A stretch of DNA of 64,000 bases from Bifidobacterium asteroides (GCF_003202695.1 NZ_QGLL01000006.1:310001-374000), one strand, 5' to 3'. Positions 27,098 to 36,548 are shown, numbered from the stretch's first letter. Notes: generated by a model not told the origin, from the sequence alone. Numbers and translations: made by a program.

Positions 27098-27286
27098 CCT
27101 CAATGGGATGAGAAAATTTCCGTCTATGCCGCTTACACAAGGTTTTGCCTATTGCTGATAGCAGCTATTTCCTGGGCTATAGAAAGACCTTGGAGAGACT
27201 TTGTAACAAGGCCTTACACGTTAATTAGTTTAATTTGCGGAACCGTAACCTATTGTGCCTGTACCCTTGCTGCGCAGAAAGCTTGA
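27098..27286 (+). pseudogene. Membrane-protein remnant, possibly acyltransferase-like
   Basis: A 62-codon open stretch without a start, beginning PQWDEKISVYAAYTRF, then two hydrophobic helices (LLLIAAISWAIERPW and LISLICGTVTYCACTLA) and a stop. The ISWAIERPWRDF segment resembles the SxxxIERPFR end of membrane acyltransferases of the OafA type; this is a weak resemblance on one motif. Not functional. Confidence 0.3.
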
Positions 27287-27908
27287 ATGTAATTATTGGA
27301 CCGAGTATTGCCAAACTCACGATTTTGTCATGGTAATGACGCAGGTGCTTATTAAGATGACAACCTGCTCGTCGTGTTGTTCGGGATGCATCTATTGCTC
27401 GTAATTCGCCTTGTATGTTTTCTCTGAACTTGAGTGCCCATTGAGGACATCTGTCGTCCTTTGTATCGGCAGAGGAAGCCTGATTGCGTTTGAACCCAGT
27501 TACCATTGAGGCATGCTTGGGACAATCGACAACCCATATTGCTGTTTGCGGTTTCTGCAGGACTTGATCTGGGCATACTCAGCAGGCAAATCCAAGAATG
27601 CTTAACTATGGGATGCATTGCTCATATAATCATTGATTCATTATTCTTTATGTTATAGATACAGCTTGAATGTGTATGACCACGGCCTCTGCCTAAATGC
27701 AATTCCGAGATTGGTCTTAATCCAATCAATGCAACAAGCCGAGAGAGACTGTACTGATCGGTCTCAACAAACGATATTGACTACTGCTATTTAGTGCAGC
27801 TGTTTCAGCAAACATTGAGAAATCCTCATGATTCTTTTTAAGAAGTGCCATCAATTTATAAAGATATGTTCGAGGAATATCCCAAGAAGCTGCTGTTTAC
27901 TATGAGTC

Positions 27909-28910
27909 ATGAACACAACGAATATTCTCGAAAGAAACATTAGCGGGCAGCCCTATGTGCCTGATAGGCACCCTTCTAGCAAGAGGCAAATCCCACTGGG
28001 TGAGGTTGATTCGCCTATCTTTTACGGCAGTCCAAAACCGGTCGACGCCGATATTGTCATTCCCATATACAACGAGGAGGTTCAGCTGGCTGACTCCGTA
28101 TCCACCTTATGCAGCTTTTTGGATAGTCACGTCAGGGATCTGACCCCCTTTAGATGGAATATCGTGATTGCAGACAATGCCAGCACAGACGCCAGTTGGC
28201 AGATTGCCAAGTCCCTGTGTGACTGGTGTCCCAACCAGGTACGCGCCTTGCACCTCGCCAGGAAGGGCCGCGGGTACGCCCTGAAGCAGGCTTGGCTCAA
28301 CTCCAGTGCGGCAGTCGTGGCATATATGGATGTGGATCTATCTACCGACATCGGTTCTACGGGCAGCCTTATTCTCCCCCTACTCCAAGGCGGGGCTGAC
28401 ATCGCCTTTGGCTCACGTCTTATGCCGCAATCTCAGGTCATCCGCTCCCCCAAACGTGAATTCATTTCGCGCACCTACAACCTCATGCTCCGCTCATATC
28501 TGGCGGTCTCCTTTCATGATGCCCAGTGCGGCTTCAAGGCCATCACTGCCCAAGCTGCGCATGTCCTGCTGCCTCAGGTAAAGGATAACGAGTGGTTCTT
28601 CGATACGGAGCTGCTTGTGCGTGCCCAGCAGGCAGGGATGACCATGCTGGAGCTTCCTGTCCGTTGGGTGGAGGATACAGGCTCGACGGTCGACATTCCA
28701 GACACGGTAAAGAAGGATCTGGAAGGCATGCACCGGGTCAGGGAGGGTATGGAGGCCCGAGCGGTCGAAGAGCTTCGTGTTGACCTGGACTCCCCTGCCG
28801 TCTGGGATCAGATCCGCCAGCATGAGCTGCGCGGATCCCTCTTGCCTGACGAAGAGGAGGATTCGCATTCACGGATGCAGAATCCAGGCAAAAAAGCTGC
28901 CGCTTGTTGA
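27909..28910 (+). CDS. Family 2 glycosyltransferase, polyprenyl-phosphate hexose synthase type
   Basis: 333 residues, GT-A fold. DADIVIPIYNEEVQL begins the domain; NIVIADNASTDASW, GRGYALKQAW and AYMDVDLSTD (metal-binding DxD-type) follow, then FGSRLMP and QCGFKAITAQAA, the pattern of dolichyl-phosphate glucose/mannose synthases (ALG5/DPM1/GtrB). No C-terminal membrane helices. It probably transfers a hexose from a nucleotide sugar to a polyprenyl phosphate in the inner membrane. The next gene, a GT39-type membrane transferase, would use that lipid sugar on the outer face. No clear Shine-Dalgarno; a TACTAT box lies close to the ATG. Confidence 0.85.
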   Translation: MNTTNILERNISGQPYVPDRHPSSKRQIPLGEVDSPIFYGSPKPVDADIVIPIYNEEVQLADSVSTLCSFLDSHVRDLTPFRWNIVIADNASTDASWQIAKSLCDWCPNQVRALHLARKGRGYALKQAWLNSSAAVVAYMDVDLSTDIGSTGSLILPLLQGGADIAFGSRLMPQSQVIRSPKREFISRTYNLMLRSYLAVSFHDAQCGFKAITAQAAHVLLPQVKDNEWFFDTELLVRAQQAGMTMLELPVRWVEDTGSTVDIPDTVKKDLEGMHRVREGMEARAVEELRVDLDSPAVWDQIRQHELRGSLLPDEEEDSHSRMQNPGKKAAAC

Positions 28911-28981
28911 GCGGCTGACAGCAGTGGGAACGGACTGACAGCAAACGCAATCTCATACAGAAAGAGCAAACTTCACCTATC

Positions 28982-31357
28982 ATGAACGCTTCATTGGCTT
29001 CTAACAGCAGCTACGGCTTCTCCCCGCATTCACGGACTTTCAACCCGCCACAATCAACAAGCGCAGATGTAGTCGCTGATGAGCACGCTTCCCGCGCGTA
29101 TATTATGCCGCGACGGACCCGTGGAGACTGGATAGCGCTGGGTGTCATGCTGCTTGCGGCCTGTGCAATATTCTTCATCAACCTTACGGCCTCCGGGTAT
29201 GCCAATGAGTTTTATTCGGCTGCAGCCCAGGCTGGCTCGGTCAGCTGGAAGGCCTTTCTCTGGGGGTCCCTGGACTCCGGAAATGCCATCACCGTGGACA
29301 AGCCGCCAGCAGCCCTCTGGCTGATGGCGCTTTCCGTGCGCATCTTTGGTTTGAATTCCTTTGCCGTCCTCCTGCCGGAAGCCCTGATGGGGGTGGCGAC
29401 CACCTACCTGCTCTATGCCACCGTGCGCCGGTGCTGGGGCAACTGGGCGGGCATTGTCACCGGCTTTATTTTCATGCTTACTCCGGTAGCCGCGCTCATG
29501 TTCCGCTTCAACAACCCTGATGCCTTGCTGGTGCTATTGATGACTGGAGCCACTCACGCTCTCCTCAGATCCCTGGAGTATGCCAACCATCCTTCTGGCA
29601 ATCGAAAGCGCACCTGGTGGATGGTCCTGGCCGGTGCACTGATCGGATTCGGCTTCCTCACCAAGCAACTGCAAGTGCTGCTCGTACTGCCCGGCTTTGC
29701 CCTGGCTTTTCTTCTGGCCTCGCCAACAGGCATGGTTCGTCGCATCCTGGATTCACTGGCTGCCATTGCTTCCATGATCGTCGCCGCTGGCTGGTGGGTG
29801 CTGCTGACGGTCATCGTGCCAGCCAGCGACAGACCTTATATAGGCGGCTCCCAGCGCAACTCATTCCTTGAGCTCACTTTTGGCTACAACGGTTTTGGAC
29901 GCTTGACCGGCAGCGAAGAAGGATCCGTCATACCCGGCCATGGCCATAAAGGAGGCGGAATGCCGGCTGGTGTCGGTCGTGGTGGCGGCATGTGGGGCCA
30001 GACTGGCCTCAATCGTCTGTTCAGCGGCGAGTTCGGCACGCAGATTTCCTGGCTGGCTCCTTTGGCTTTCGCAGGCATTGTCATCAGCTTGCTGGTTATC
30101 GGCAGGGCCGTTCGCACTGACGTGCGCAGGGCCAGCGTCATTGCTTTCGGAGGTTGGCTGACCGTCACTTGGCTCATTTTCAGCTTTATGGCCGGCATTT
30201 TCCACCAGTACTACAACGTGGCTCTGGCTCCTGCCCTGGCTGCTCTGGTGGCTATCGGGGCATTCAGTCTGTGGATCGCCCGGGACAAGCTCTGGGCCAG
30301 GATCGTCACGCCGATTCTTATCGCCTTCACGACCTTCTGGGATTTCAGCCTGGCAGGTCGCTCCCAGTGGCTCCCCTGGCTCAAGTGGGCCATTCTCATA
30401 ATCGGTCTCATGGGCGCCCTCGGTTTTGCCCTGGCTGGACTCTTGCGAATACGACGACTCGCTCTTGTAGCCCTCATTGTCTCAGTCATAGGGCTTATGG
30501 CTGGCCCTGCCGCATGGACGCTGTACACCGTATCCCAAGGACATATGGGATCAATCGTTTTAGCCGGACCCAGCCTTAGCTCAGGGAGGATGGGCGGTGG
30601 CCCCGGTGGCATGCCAGGTGGTGCTCCCGGTGGCGGTCAGTTTGGTAATGGTCAGCCTGGCGGTGGCCAGGCAGGCGGCATGGCACCTGGCAATATGCAA
30701 CAGCAAGGTATGCCTGGTAGTGACGGAGGTCCCACGGGTTCATATCCAATGGGCCAAGACCCGATGAATCAGCAAGGTCAGTCGAGCAAGCAGGGTCAGA
30801 TGTCTGGCGGTAGTTCTAATGGTCAACAGGCTCCCAGCATGGGTTCTCAAGGGCCAGGTCCCATGGGCCAGGATTCCACGGAGTCACATGGGGAATCCAG
30901 CTCTTCGGGTGCGCCCTCCATGCACTCACAGCGCAGGGGCAAATCTGGATTCCATGGTGGATCAGAAGGAGGAAGGATGAAAGGAGGAAGTCTGCTTGGT
31001 GGAGGCCGGTCTAGTTCCAAGGTCGTCGCCAAGCTGGGAAAGTCATCCGACTCCTATCGCTGGGCTGCTGCCACAACAGGATCCCAGCAGGCGGCGGGCT
31101 ATCAGGTGGCCTCTGAAAAGCCGGTCATGGCCATTGGCGGGTTCAATGGTTCCGATCCCTACCCCAGCTTGGAGCAGTTCAAGCAGTACGTGAAGGATAA
31201 GCAAATTCATTACTACATAGCTGGTGAGATGGGTGGCCATCAGATGGGAGGTTCCGACGCTGCCACGCAAATCGCGCAGTGGGTGGCCAAACACTACACC
31301 GCAGCCACGGTTGATGGCGTCACTGTGTATGATCTGACGCAGCAGCAGGCCAGCTGA
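28982..31357 (+). CDS. GT39/ArnT-like membrane glycosyltransferase with Gly/Met/Gln-rich segment
   Basis: 791 residues. Residues about 45-530 carry around a dozen transmembrane helices. The catalytic loop reads NAITVDKPPAALWLMALSVR, typical of actinobacterial family 39 proteins related to ArnT and protein mannosyltransferases. A short Gly-rich loop (about 315-345) interrupts the helices. Residues about 537-678 are low complexity: GG, GGM, PGG, QQG repeats, then Ser/Gly/Gln. The C-terminal 110 residues form a compact extracytoplasmic domain (AIGGFNGSDPYPSLEQFKQY, IHYYIAGEM). It should transfer a sugar from polyprenyl phosphate, made by the preceding GT2, to an unknown acceptor outside the cell. 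Confidence 0.82.
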   Translation: MNASLASNSSYGFSPHSRTFNPPQSTSADVVADEHASRAYIMPRRTRGDWIALGVMLLAACAIFFINLTASGYANEFYSAAAQAGSVSWKAFLWGSLDSGNAITVDKPPAALWLMALSVRIFGLNSFAVLLPEALMGVATTYLLYATVRRCWGNWAGIVTGFIFMLTPVAALMFRFNNPDALLVLLMTGATHALLRSLEYANHPSGNRKRTWWMVLAGALIGFGFLTKQLQVLLVLPGFALAFLLASPTGMVRRILDSLAAIASMIVAAGWWVLLTVIVPASDRPYIGGSQRNSFLELTFGYNGFGRLTGSEEGSVIPGHGHKGGGMPAGVGRGGGMWGQTGLNRLFSGEFGTQISWLAPLAFAGIVISLLVIGRAVRTDVRRASVIAFGGWLTVTWLIFSFMAGIFHQYYNVALAPALAALVAIGAFSLWIARDKLWARIVTPILIAFTTFWDFSLAGRSQWLPWLKWAILIIGLMGALGFALAGLLRIRRLALVALIVSVIGLMAGPAAWTLYTVSQGHMGSIVLAGPSLSSGRMGGGPGGMPGGAPGGGQFGNGQPGGGQAGGMAPGNMQQQGMPGSDGGPTGSYPMGQDPMNQQGQSSKQGQMSGGSSNGQQAPSMGSQGPGPMGQDSTESHGESSSSGAPSMHSQRRGKSGFHGGSEGGRMKGGSLLGGGRSSSKVVAKLGKSSDSYRWAAATTGSQQAAGYQVASEKPVMAIGGFNGSDPYPSLEQFKQYVKDKQIHYYIAGEMGGHQMGGSDAATQIAQWVAKHYTAATVDGVTVYDLTQQQAS

Positions 31358-31772
31358 GCGGTGAAAGCAGCTTTTGCCTAAGAGTTACTCCCAGGTTTGC
31401 GGTAACAAGATAAAGACGAGACGAGCTACTGACTTCTAATCTGTAGGCTGTGAGTAGTGGCCTTCTTTGTGTGTAGTAAAGGCGCAAAGTAGCGAGCGGA
31501 CTGACAATACTTCAGCCCGCTCATTTTCATATTGACAAGTTTGCGCTGGAATTCAGATCTGATTATTGCAAGACCCTGCATTGCAGGCCAGATCACATCA
31601 AATCAAACTAAATAGAGCTATTGCTTTCGTTTGCATTCGTTTGCTTTGCACCGTAATAAGCAATTCCTACAAATGGCGGGACTCTATCGCCAATTATGGA
31701 TTTAGGCGCACAAAATACAGCCGGATGTAGTTCTCTTCCGTCGATGAATGAGCGAGCCAGCATTCAATACGA
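31358..31772. other. Intergenic region between convergent transcripts
   Basis: 415 bases between the GT39 gene and the end of the response regulator gene. It contains the hairpin at 31494-31522 and repeated TTTGC/TTTCG words around 31625-31650. No gene is supported. Confidence 0.6.
31494..31522 (+). terminator. Terminator hairpin after the GT2-GT39 genes
   Basis: GAGCGG/CCGCTC outer stem and CTGA/TCAG inner stem around a 7-base loop, followed by ATTTTCAT. Located 137 bases after the GT39 stop. Confidence 0.55.
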
Positions 31773-32447
31773 TTACTGGTTCGTCATGTCGGCCTGATAC
31801 CAGAGAACGGCGATGTTGATTCGGTCCCTGACCTTGAGTTTTGTCAGTATGCGGCTGACGGTCTTTTTGACCGAATCAGGCTGCAGCTGGAGGCGCTCGG
31901 CAATCTCCGCATTCGTCAGGCCTTGGCTGACCAGCGACGCGACCTCAAGTTCGCGTTTGCCCAGTTGCGCGAATTTACGGCGAGCCTCAGATTCATCATT
32001 GGCTTTTGGACTTGGAACTCCTCTCCTGATCACTTCGGCTGTGATGCGCGGCGTGAGAATAGCATCGCCTGCATGTACGGCATGGATGGCTCTGTTCAGA
32101 TCGGCTGTCTTGACATCCTTGAGTAGGAACCCGGAGGCGCCCGCCCCTAGAGCTGTGAAGGCATAGTCGTCCTCGTCGTAGGTGGTCAGAATGAGAATGC
32201 TTATTTCAGGATGGAGCTTTTTGATACGGCTGGTAGCATCCAGCCCGTCCATGACAGGCATGCGCACATCCATCAGAATCACATCAGGCAAAGGCTGTTG
32301 ATTTTCGGCGGATGTGGCCAGTTTATCCAAAGCTTCTTGGCCGTTGGCCGCCTGCGCAATGACATGTAAGGTTGGATCCTTAGCGACCATGAGTGCCAGT
32401 CCCATGCGGGTCGGTCGCTGGTCGTCGACGATCATGACGCGGATCAT
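31773..32447 (-). CDS. NarL/LuxR-family response regulator
   Basis: 224 residues. Receiver domain 1-120 with acidic pocket IVDDQRPTR, phosphoacceptor Asp in DVILMDVRMPVMDGL (about residue 58), Thr in ILTTYDEDDY and Lys in FLLKDVKT. C-terminal LuxR-type HTH: LGKRELEVASLVSQGLTNAE followed by IAERLQLQPDSVKKTVSRI. Start overlaps the histidine kinase stop (ATGA), so the two are made together. It presumably controls the ABC transporter genes at the head of the same operon; the 18-bp palindrome at 36549 is the obvious candidate site. Confidence 0.93.
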   Translation of the reverse strand: MIRVMIVDDQRPTRMGLALMVAKDPTLHVIAQAANGQEALDKLATSAENQQPLPDVILMDVRMPVMDGLDATSRIKKLHPEISILILTTYDEDDYAFTALGAGASGFLLKDVKTADLNRAIHAVHAGDAILTPRITAEVIRRGVPSPKANDESEARRKFAQLGKRELEVASLVSQGLTNAEIAERLQLQPDSVKKTVSRILTKLKVRDRINIAVLWYQADMTNQ

Positions 32448-33724
32448 GCGTTCTCCTTCATACCTGTATTGTTAGCTGCCATTGTGGCTAGCGAGGGTAT
32501 GTGGGCCTGCAAGGTCCAACCATCAGAACCAGGATCCGAATGGAAGCTGCCACCATGAGCTTGCACCTCGGCTCTTAACCTGGCAAGACCTGTACCGCTG
32601 CTACTGGTATTGTCGGCTTCGTTATTCAAGATTCGTCCATCATCGCGAACGGTGATATCTATGTCGCCCCGGCTGTTGTGATCCCAGGAGACCACAATAC
32701 GGTTGACCTCCTGTCCGTGGCGGAGGGCGTTGGTAATCGCCTCCCTGGTGATGGTGAAAGCCAGGTCGGCCTGTTCGGAATCCTGTGGCCGACGACCCGT
32801 TTCCGTCAGGGCAGTGCTGATGCCGGCTTGACGGACGTGACCGAGAATGGGTTTGATGTCATCCCAGCCATGCCTCTCCCCTGTGGCCGGCTGTGGGTCG
32901 TTTTTCGGATCTGTCTCTGATTGCAAGGCTTTGACAGCTGTTCGGGTGTCCTCCAGTCCTTGCCGTGCCAGGTCATTAATCACCGATATAGCCTCATCAA
33001 TTTCCGGCTTTCCACTGGCATGATCCAGTCCCTCGGATAAGGCGATGATGGCGGTCAAGTCGTGACCCACGCTGTCATGCAGTTGGGCGGCAACCCTGGA
33101 CTGATGCATGGCCTGGTCCCGCTCATGGGCCAGAGTTAGAGCATGTGAGCGCTCCTCCTCCAATGCCTGCTCTGACATGCGTGACTGCCTTACAGAGCGT
33201 GAGAGGAAGGCGACTGTCAGGCAGAGGGCGAAAGTCAATCCAGTCGGATACAGAAGGTCAGTGAAGTGGACATCATGATGCCAATTGGCAGAGAGTACGA
33301 TGCTGAACAGGCCTAGAATGGCGGAACTACCCAGCCCAGCTGTCAATGATGTCACGCTCTTGGCTTCTACCGCGCAGGCGTAGATGCTGACAATCCAGGG
33401 AATGACCAGGTAGGTGCATCCCGAGCCATAGATTGCGGCAGTCAGGGCAAGCAGGCCACTGACCACCTGCAGGGTCGCCATAGGATATAGACGGCGCAGG
33501 CATAGGGTGACAAGTGCGATGAAAATAATGACCACAAACAGAGGCAAGCCCCAGCTGGCAGACTTCATGACCTGGTAGAGTGTCTGGTTGGCGCTGCTTG
33601 GGGCAAGGATCAGCCTGGTCAGCATCCCTGTCTCGTAGAGGGCGCAGAAAAAGACTGCCACGAAGGTCATATATGGCCGGTTCCACAACTGAATCCAACC
33701 TTGAGTCTTCTTGCCTGCTCTCAT
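32444..33724 (-). CDS. Sensor histidine kinase, HisKA_3 family
   Basis: 426 residues. N-terminal half has about six transmembrane segments and little extracytoplasmic sequence, as in intramembrane-sensing kinases paired with peptide-antibiotic transporters. HisKA_3 dimerisation region with the phosphorylated His in RVAAQLHDSVGHDLTAIIAL; HATPase region with REAITNALRHG (N box), DDGRI and SSGTGLARLRAEV (G boxes). I chose ATG 33724 because GGAAGAGG lies 8 bases upstream; a GTG at 33775 has none. Its job is probably to sense a peptide or transporter state and phosphorylate the regulator at 31773. Confidence 0.92.
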   Translation of the reverse strand: MRAGKKTQGWIQLWNRPYMTFVAVFFCALYETGMLTRLILAPSSANQTLYQVMKSASWGLPLFVVIIFIALVTLCLRRLYPMATLQVVSGLLALTAAIYGSGCTYLVIPWIVSIYACAVEAKSVTSLTAGLGSSAILGLFSIVLSANWHHDVHFTDLLYPTGLTFALCLTVAFLSRSVRQSRMSEQALEEERSHALTLAHERDQAMHQSRVAAQLHDSVGHDLTAIIALSEGLDHASGKPEIDEAISVINDLARQGLEDTRTAVKALQSETDPKNDPQPATGERHGWDDIKPILGHVRQAGISTALTETGRRPQDSEQADLAFTITREAITNALRHGQEVNRIVVSWDHNSRGDIDITVRDDGRILNNEADNTSSSGTGLARLRAEVQAHGGSFHSDPGSDGWTLQAHIPSLATMAANNTGMKENA

Positions 33725-33832
33725 CGGTGAGCCTCTTCCTGATAACTGCTGGTATTCCATTATGCTGTCAGACACTGAGATGTGCGGCCTGGCAAGTGCG
33801 TTACCCTCTCTTTATTGACTCTGCGCTTAAGA

Positions 33833-34633
33833 TCAGATGGCTCTGCGAGCCTGGTGCCGGAATATAAGGAGGCTGATCAGCACCCAGAGGATTGCCACCA
33901 TGCACGAGCTTGCCATAGAGGTCGTGGATGCGATATTGCCCATGTCACGGGCTGCGGATGCAGTGGTGATCAAGGCCAGCGGATACGGCAGCGCCAAGGC
34001 AGGTGCGGCAACCGACAGCACACAGCCTCCCAGGGTGAGCAGAAACATGATGCTCATAGTCGAGGCGAAGGATTCGGCTCTGGCGGCTATGGCCTGGGTC
34101 AGAGTCATAATGGCCCACACTGCCAACGTCATTGGTATGCCACGCATAAGATAGGGACCGAGTTCCGCTGGGTCAAAGCCTCCTACCAGAACGCCCACGA
34201 GTATGAATTCGGATTCGAAAATGGCGACGGTAAGGAGGGATGCCAGCAGTCCGTGCAGCATCTTCCCGATTATGGCAGTCCCGATCATGCCGGAGGCATT
34301 AAGGCGCTGCCAGTTGCGTCCCTTGTGCTCGTTGGCTCCAACCTGGGCTGCAAAGGCTGCGACCAGGACTGGTATGAAGACCATACTTGGCAGAAGGATC
34401 GCCTGCCCCCAGACCGCAGCCCAGGTCACTCCTTGAGTCTGGAAGTCCGGTCTGTAGCTCTGATACTGGTCCCAACCGTTGAAGATTCCTATGGCGTCGA
34501 AGAGCATGGTGGCCAGCCAGTACCAGAGATTGCCGGCCTTGTGAATCTCCCATTTGAAGGCGGCGGCGATCGATGGCTTGTGGCGATGCATCGGGGTGAT
34601 GGTTATAGCGTTTGAAGGGTATTGCCTGTTCAT
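33833..34633 (-). CDS. ABC-2 type permease, peptide-antibiotic resistance type (second subunit)
   Basis: 266 residues, about six transmembrane helices. FKWEIHKAGNLWYWLATMLFDAI at the start and AVWGQAILLPSMVFIPVLVA fit the LanE/LanG-type permeases of lantibiotic immunity or bacitracin transporters. Its start overlaps the stop of the other permease gene by 4 bases. Ends 108 bases before the histidine kinase start, the only sizeable gap in the operon. Confidence 0.82.
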   Translation of the reverse strand: MNRQYPSNAITITPMHRHKPSIAAAFKWEIHKAGNLWYWLATMLFDAIGIFNGWDQYQSYRPDFQTQGVTWAAVWGQAILLPSMVFIPVLVAAFAAQVGANEHKGRNWQRLNASGMIGTAIIGKMLHGLLASLLTVAIFESEFILVGVLVGGFDPAELGPYLMRGIPMTLAVWAIMTLTQAIAARAESFASTMSIMFLLTLGGCVLSVAAPALALPYPLALITTASAARDMGNIASTTSMASSCMVAILWVLISLLIFRHQARRAI

Positions 34634-35481
34634 CGGCCTGACTCCTTGACCTTGATGATGAATGCTGATATTCCCGACCAGATAATGCAGACCAGAAGGC
34701 TAGTCAGGACTTTTGGCCAGGGATTGGCGACCAAGGTCATTCTGGCAAAACCATCAGAGCTGGCTGAAAATAGGAACGGGTTGGCCGCGGAACTGATCCC
34801 GGCTGGGAAGAACCAGCCCAGAGCCGGCATATTCATCGGGCCCAGTCCAGTCCCGATCAGACCGGCTATCACACCCAGACCCAGGCCTATGGCCTGTCTT
34901 TCGATAGTCAGGGAGAGGGCGAGTTGTATGGCCGTGACAGCCATGGATGAGAAGCAAGCAATCAGTGCCGGAAGGAGTATGTATTCGGCCAGACTGCCAT
35001 CGAGATGGAATCCTTGTGCTGAAGCTGCCAGCGGTACCCACGTCAGAGGAATTACGAAACATAGCGTAATCACACTCCCAGCAACTATGAGCTTGGTAAG
35101 AAACCTCTCAGTCGCATCCTGTCCTAGGGAGCGCCATTTGAGATCCATGCGCTCGCTGCTCTCCATGACGGCAAGTCGGCTGGTCAGCAGAGCTGCAAGG
35201 ATGGGTGCAAGCAGGCCAACAGTTTGGAATATCTCACCTTGTGCAAGGGCTACGGTACGAGTGGCGGGGTTCGAAGATTCAGCTCGTTTCATGAATGCCA
35301 AGCCCGACCATGACGAAACCAGAACAATCATGCCCAAGGCCATCCACCAAAATGAGGAGCCTTTCAACTTGCGAAGCTCCATCGAAAGCAGAACAAGCAG
35401 CCTTCCTGGATGGGATGAGCGTGGCGGCTTTCCCAATCGAAATTCTTCGGGCCGCATGGAGAATGATTCGACAGAGCTCAT
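34630..35481 (-). CDS. ABC-2 type permease, peptide-antibiotic resistance type (first subunit)
   Basis: 283 residues, about six transmembrane helices, beginning with a cytoplasmic stretch LLVLLSMELRKLKGSSFWWMAL that is typical of BcrB/LanE-like permeases. TSRLAVMESSERMDLKWRSLG is the usual cytoplasmic loop that contacts the ATPase. It is distantly related to the neighbouring permease. Start overlaps the ATPase stop by 4 bases and stop overlaps the next start by 4 bases, so three transporter genes are translationally coupled. Confidence 0.82.
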   Translation of the reverse strand: MSSVESFSMRPEEFRLGKPPRSSHPGRLLVLLSMELRKLKGSSFWWMALGMIVLVSSWSGLAFMKRAESSNPATRTVALAQGEIFQTVGLLAPILAALLTSRLAVMESSERMDLKWRSLGQDATERFLTKLIVAGSVITLCFVIPLTWVPLAASAQGFHLDGSLAEYILLPALIACFSSMAVTAIQLALSLTIERQAIGLGLGVIAGLIGTGLGPMNMPALGWFFPAGISSAANPFLFSASSDGFARMTLVANPWPKVLTSLLVCIIWSGISAFIIKVKESGR

Positions 35482-36467
35482 CGTGCGCTCCTCTGTTTAT
35501 GACCGAACGGCTTCACAGGACCCTGCGCTACATGGTTCTGCGGGTTTTCCACGAGTTCGAGGAAGGCCTCTTCCAAGCTCTTGCGTTCGGAAGCGACACG
35601 GTATACCTGCAGACCATGCGATACCAGCCGAGTCACCAGCGCCCCGATTTGCGGATCTGGCATCCCGGGAATGCGCAGGGTTGCACTCTTCCGGATATAT
35701 TCGTGTTGAATGCCTTGAGTTTCGAGCATCTCTGCCACGAGCCCAGGGTCGGACACCCGTAGATCGATATGGCCCTCTTCGCGCAGATTTTCCAATGTTC
35801 CCTGGTAGAGCAGGTGACCATCGGCAATGATGCCAACCATCGGAGCCATCTTTTCAACCTCGGACAGGATATGGCTGCTGATGATGACGGTGACTCCCTC
35901 GGAAGCGGCCAAGTCCATGATCATTTGTCGCACCTCGACCACAGCTTCTGCATCTAAGCCATTGGTGGGCTCATCCAGGAGCAGGAGTTCCGGCTGCGAG
36001 ATCAGCGCCACGGCGATGCCCAGCCGCTGCTTCATCCCCAGAGAGTAGGCGCCCGCCTTCCTTTTCTCGTATCCACGCAATCCAACCTTGGTTAGCACTT
36101 CTGAGGCAGCTGAAACTGGCAGACCCAGATAATCGGCTACCATGCGGCAGTTATCGAGACCCGACAGGCCTGGATAGAAGCTGGGTCCTTCAATCATGGA
36201 GCCCACACGGCCCGGCTGGATCGTAGTCTTCTTTCCGACCTGCTGTCCTAGCAGCCACATGCTTCCGGCAGTCGGTTTTGTCAATCCCAGAAGGAGCTTC
36301 ATGGTGGTCGATTTTCCGGCTCCGTTTGGTCCCAACAGTCCATAGACCCCGCCAGCCGGCACTTGTAGATTCAGCCCATCCACGGCTTTGAAAGCTCCAT
36401 AGGCCTTGACCAGCCCCTGTGTAACCACAGCCAGTTGCGGGTCATTGTTTCCGTCCGTATATGTCAT
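35478..36467 (-). CDS. ABC transporter ATPase, BcrA/LanF-like
   Basis: 329 residues. Walker A GPNGAGKST (about 45-53), Q-loop region GRVGSMIEGPSFYPGLSG, signature YSLGMKQRLGIAVAL, Walker B LLLLDEPTNGLD, H-loop VIISSHILSEV, plus a 90-residue C-terminal extension. This is the ATPase type of bacitracin and lantibiotic self-protection transporters, with the GMKQR signature characteristic of that group. Head gene of the ATPase-permease-permease-kinase-regulator operon; GGAAGGGGAGG precedes the ATG. An 18-bp palindrome lies about 82-100 bases upstream. Confidence 0.9.
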   Translation of the reverse strand: MTYTDGNNDPQLAVVTQGLVKAYGAFKAVDGLNLQVPAGGVYGLLGPNGAGKSTTMKLLLGLTKPTAGSMWLLGQQVGKKTTIQPGRVGSMIEGPSFYPGLSGLDNCRMVADYLGLPVSAASEVLTKVGLRGYEKRKAGAYSLGMKQRLGIAVALISQPELLLLDEPTNGLDAEAVVEVRQMIMDLAASEGVTVIISSHILSEVEKMAPMVGIIADGHLLYQGTLENLREEGHIDLRVSDPGLVAEMLETQGIQHEYIRKSATLRIPGMPDPQIGALVTRLVSHGLQVYRVASERKSLEEAFLELVENPQNHVAQGPVKPFGHKQRSAR

Positions 36468-36548
36468 TGTGCCTCCCCTTCCAATCGGAATTCAACTGAT
36501 TCCTATGCAAGTTCGGCGGATGCAATCCCTCAACGCGGGAAAAGAAAC

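Larger units (their letters stand above)
26233..27908. other. 1.7-kb gene graveyard, AT-rich
   Basis: No intact gene is supported. Short coding-like pieces occur in changing frames: 26424-26645 (KKKDFPYCISMHESPARDYL at the end), a minus-free stretch near 26705-26815 reading DRWGLFFHRYNFSPISLQAR, and the two pieces listed at 26909 and 27098. Bases 27290-27908 show only frames without ribosome-binding sites. No transposase or integrase was recognised. Confidence 0.45.

Noticed and set aside
27225-27618. Two overlapping minus-strand open frames of 88-93 codons
   Set aside because: No ribosome-binding sites, no hydrophobic or domain pattern, and they lie in the decayed region.
23837-27908. Prophage or insertion sequence
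   Set aside because: No integrase, transposase, terminal inverted repeats or target-site duplications were recognised; only decayed accessory gene pieces are seen.
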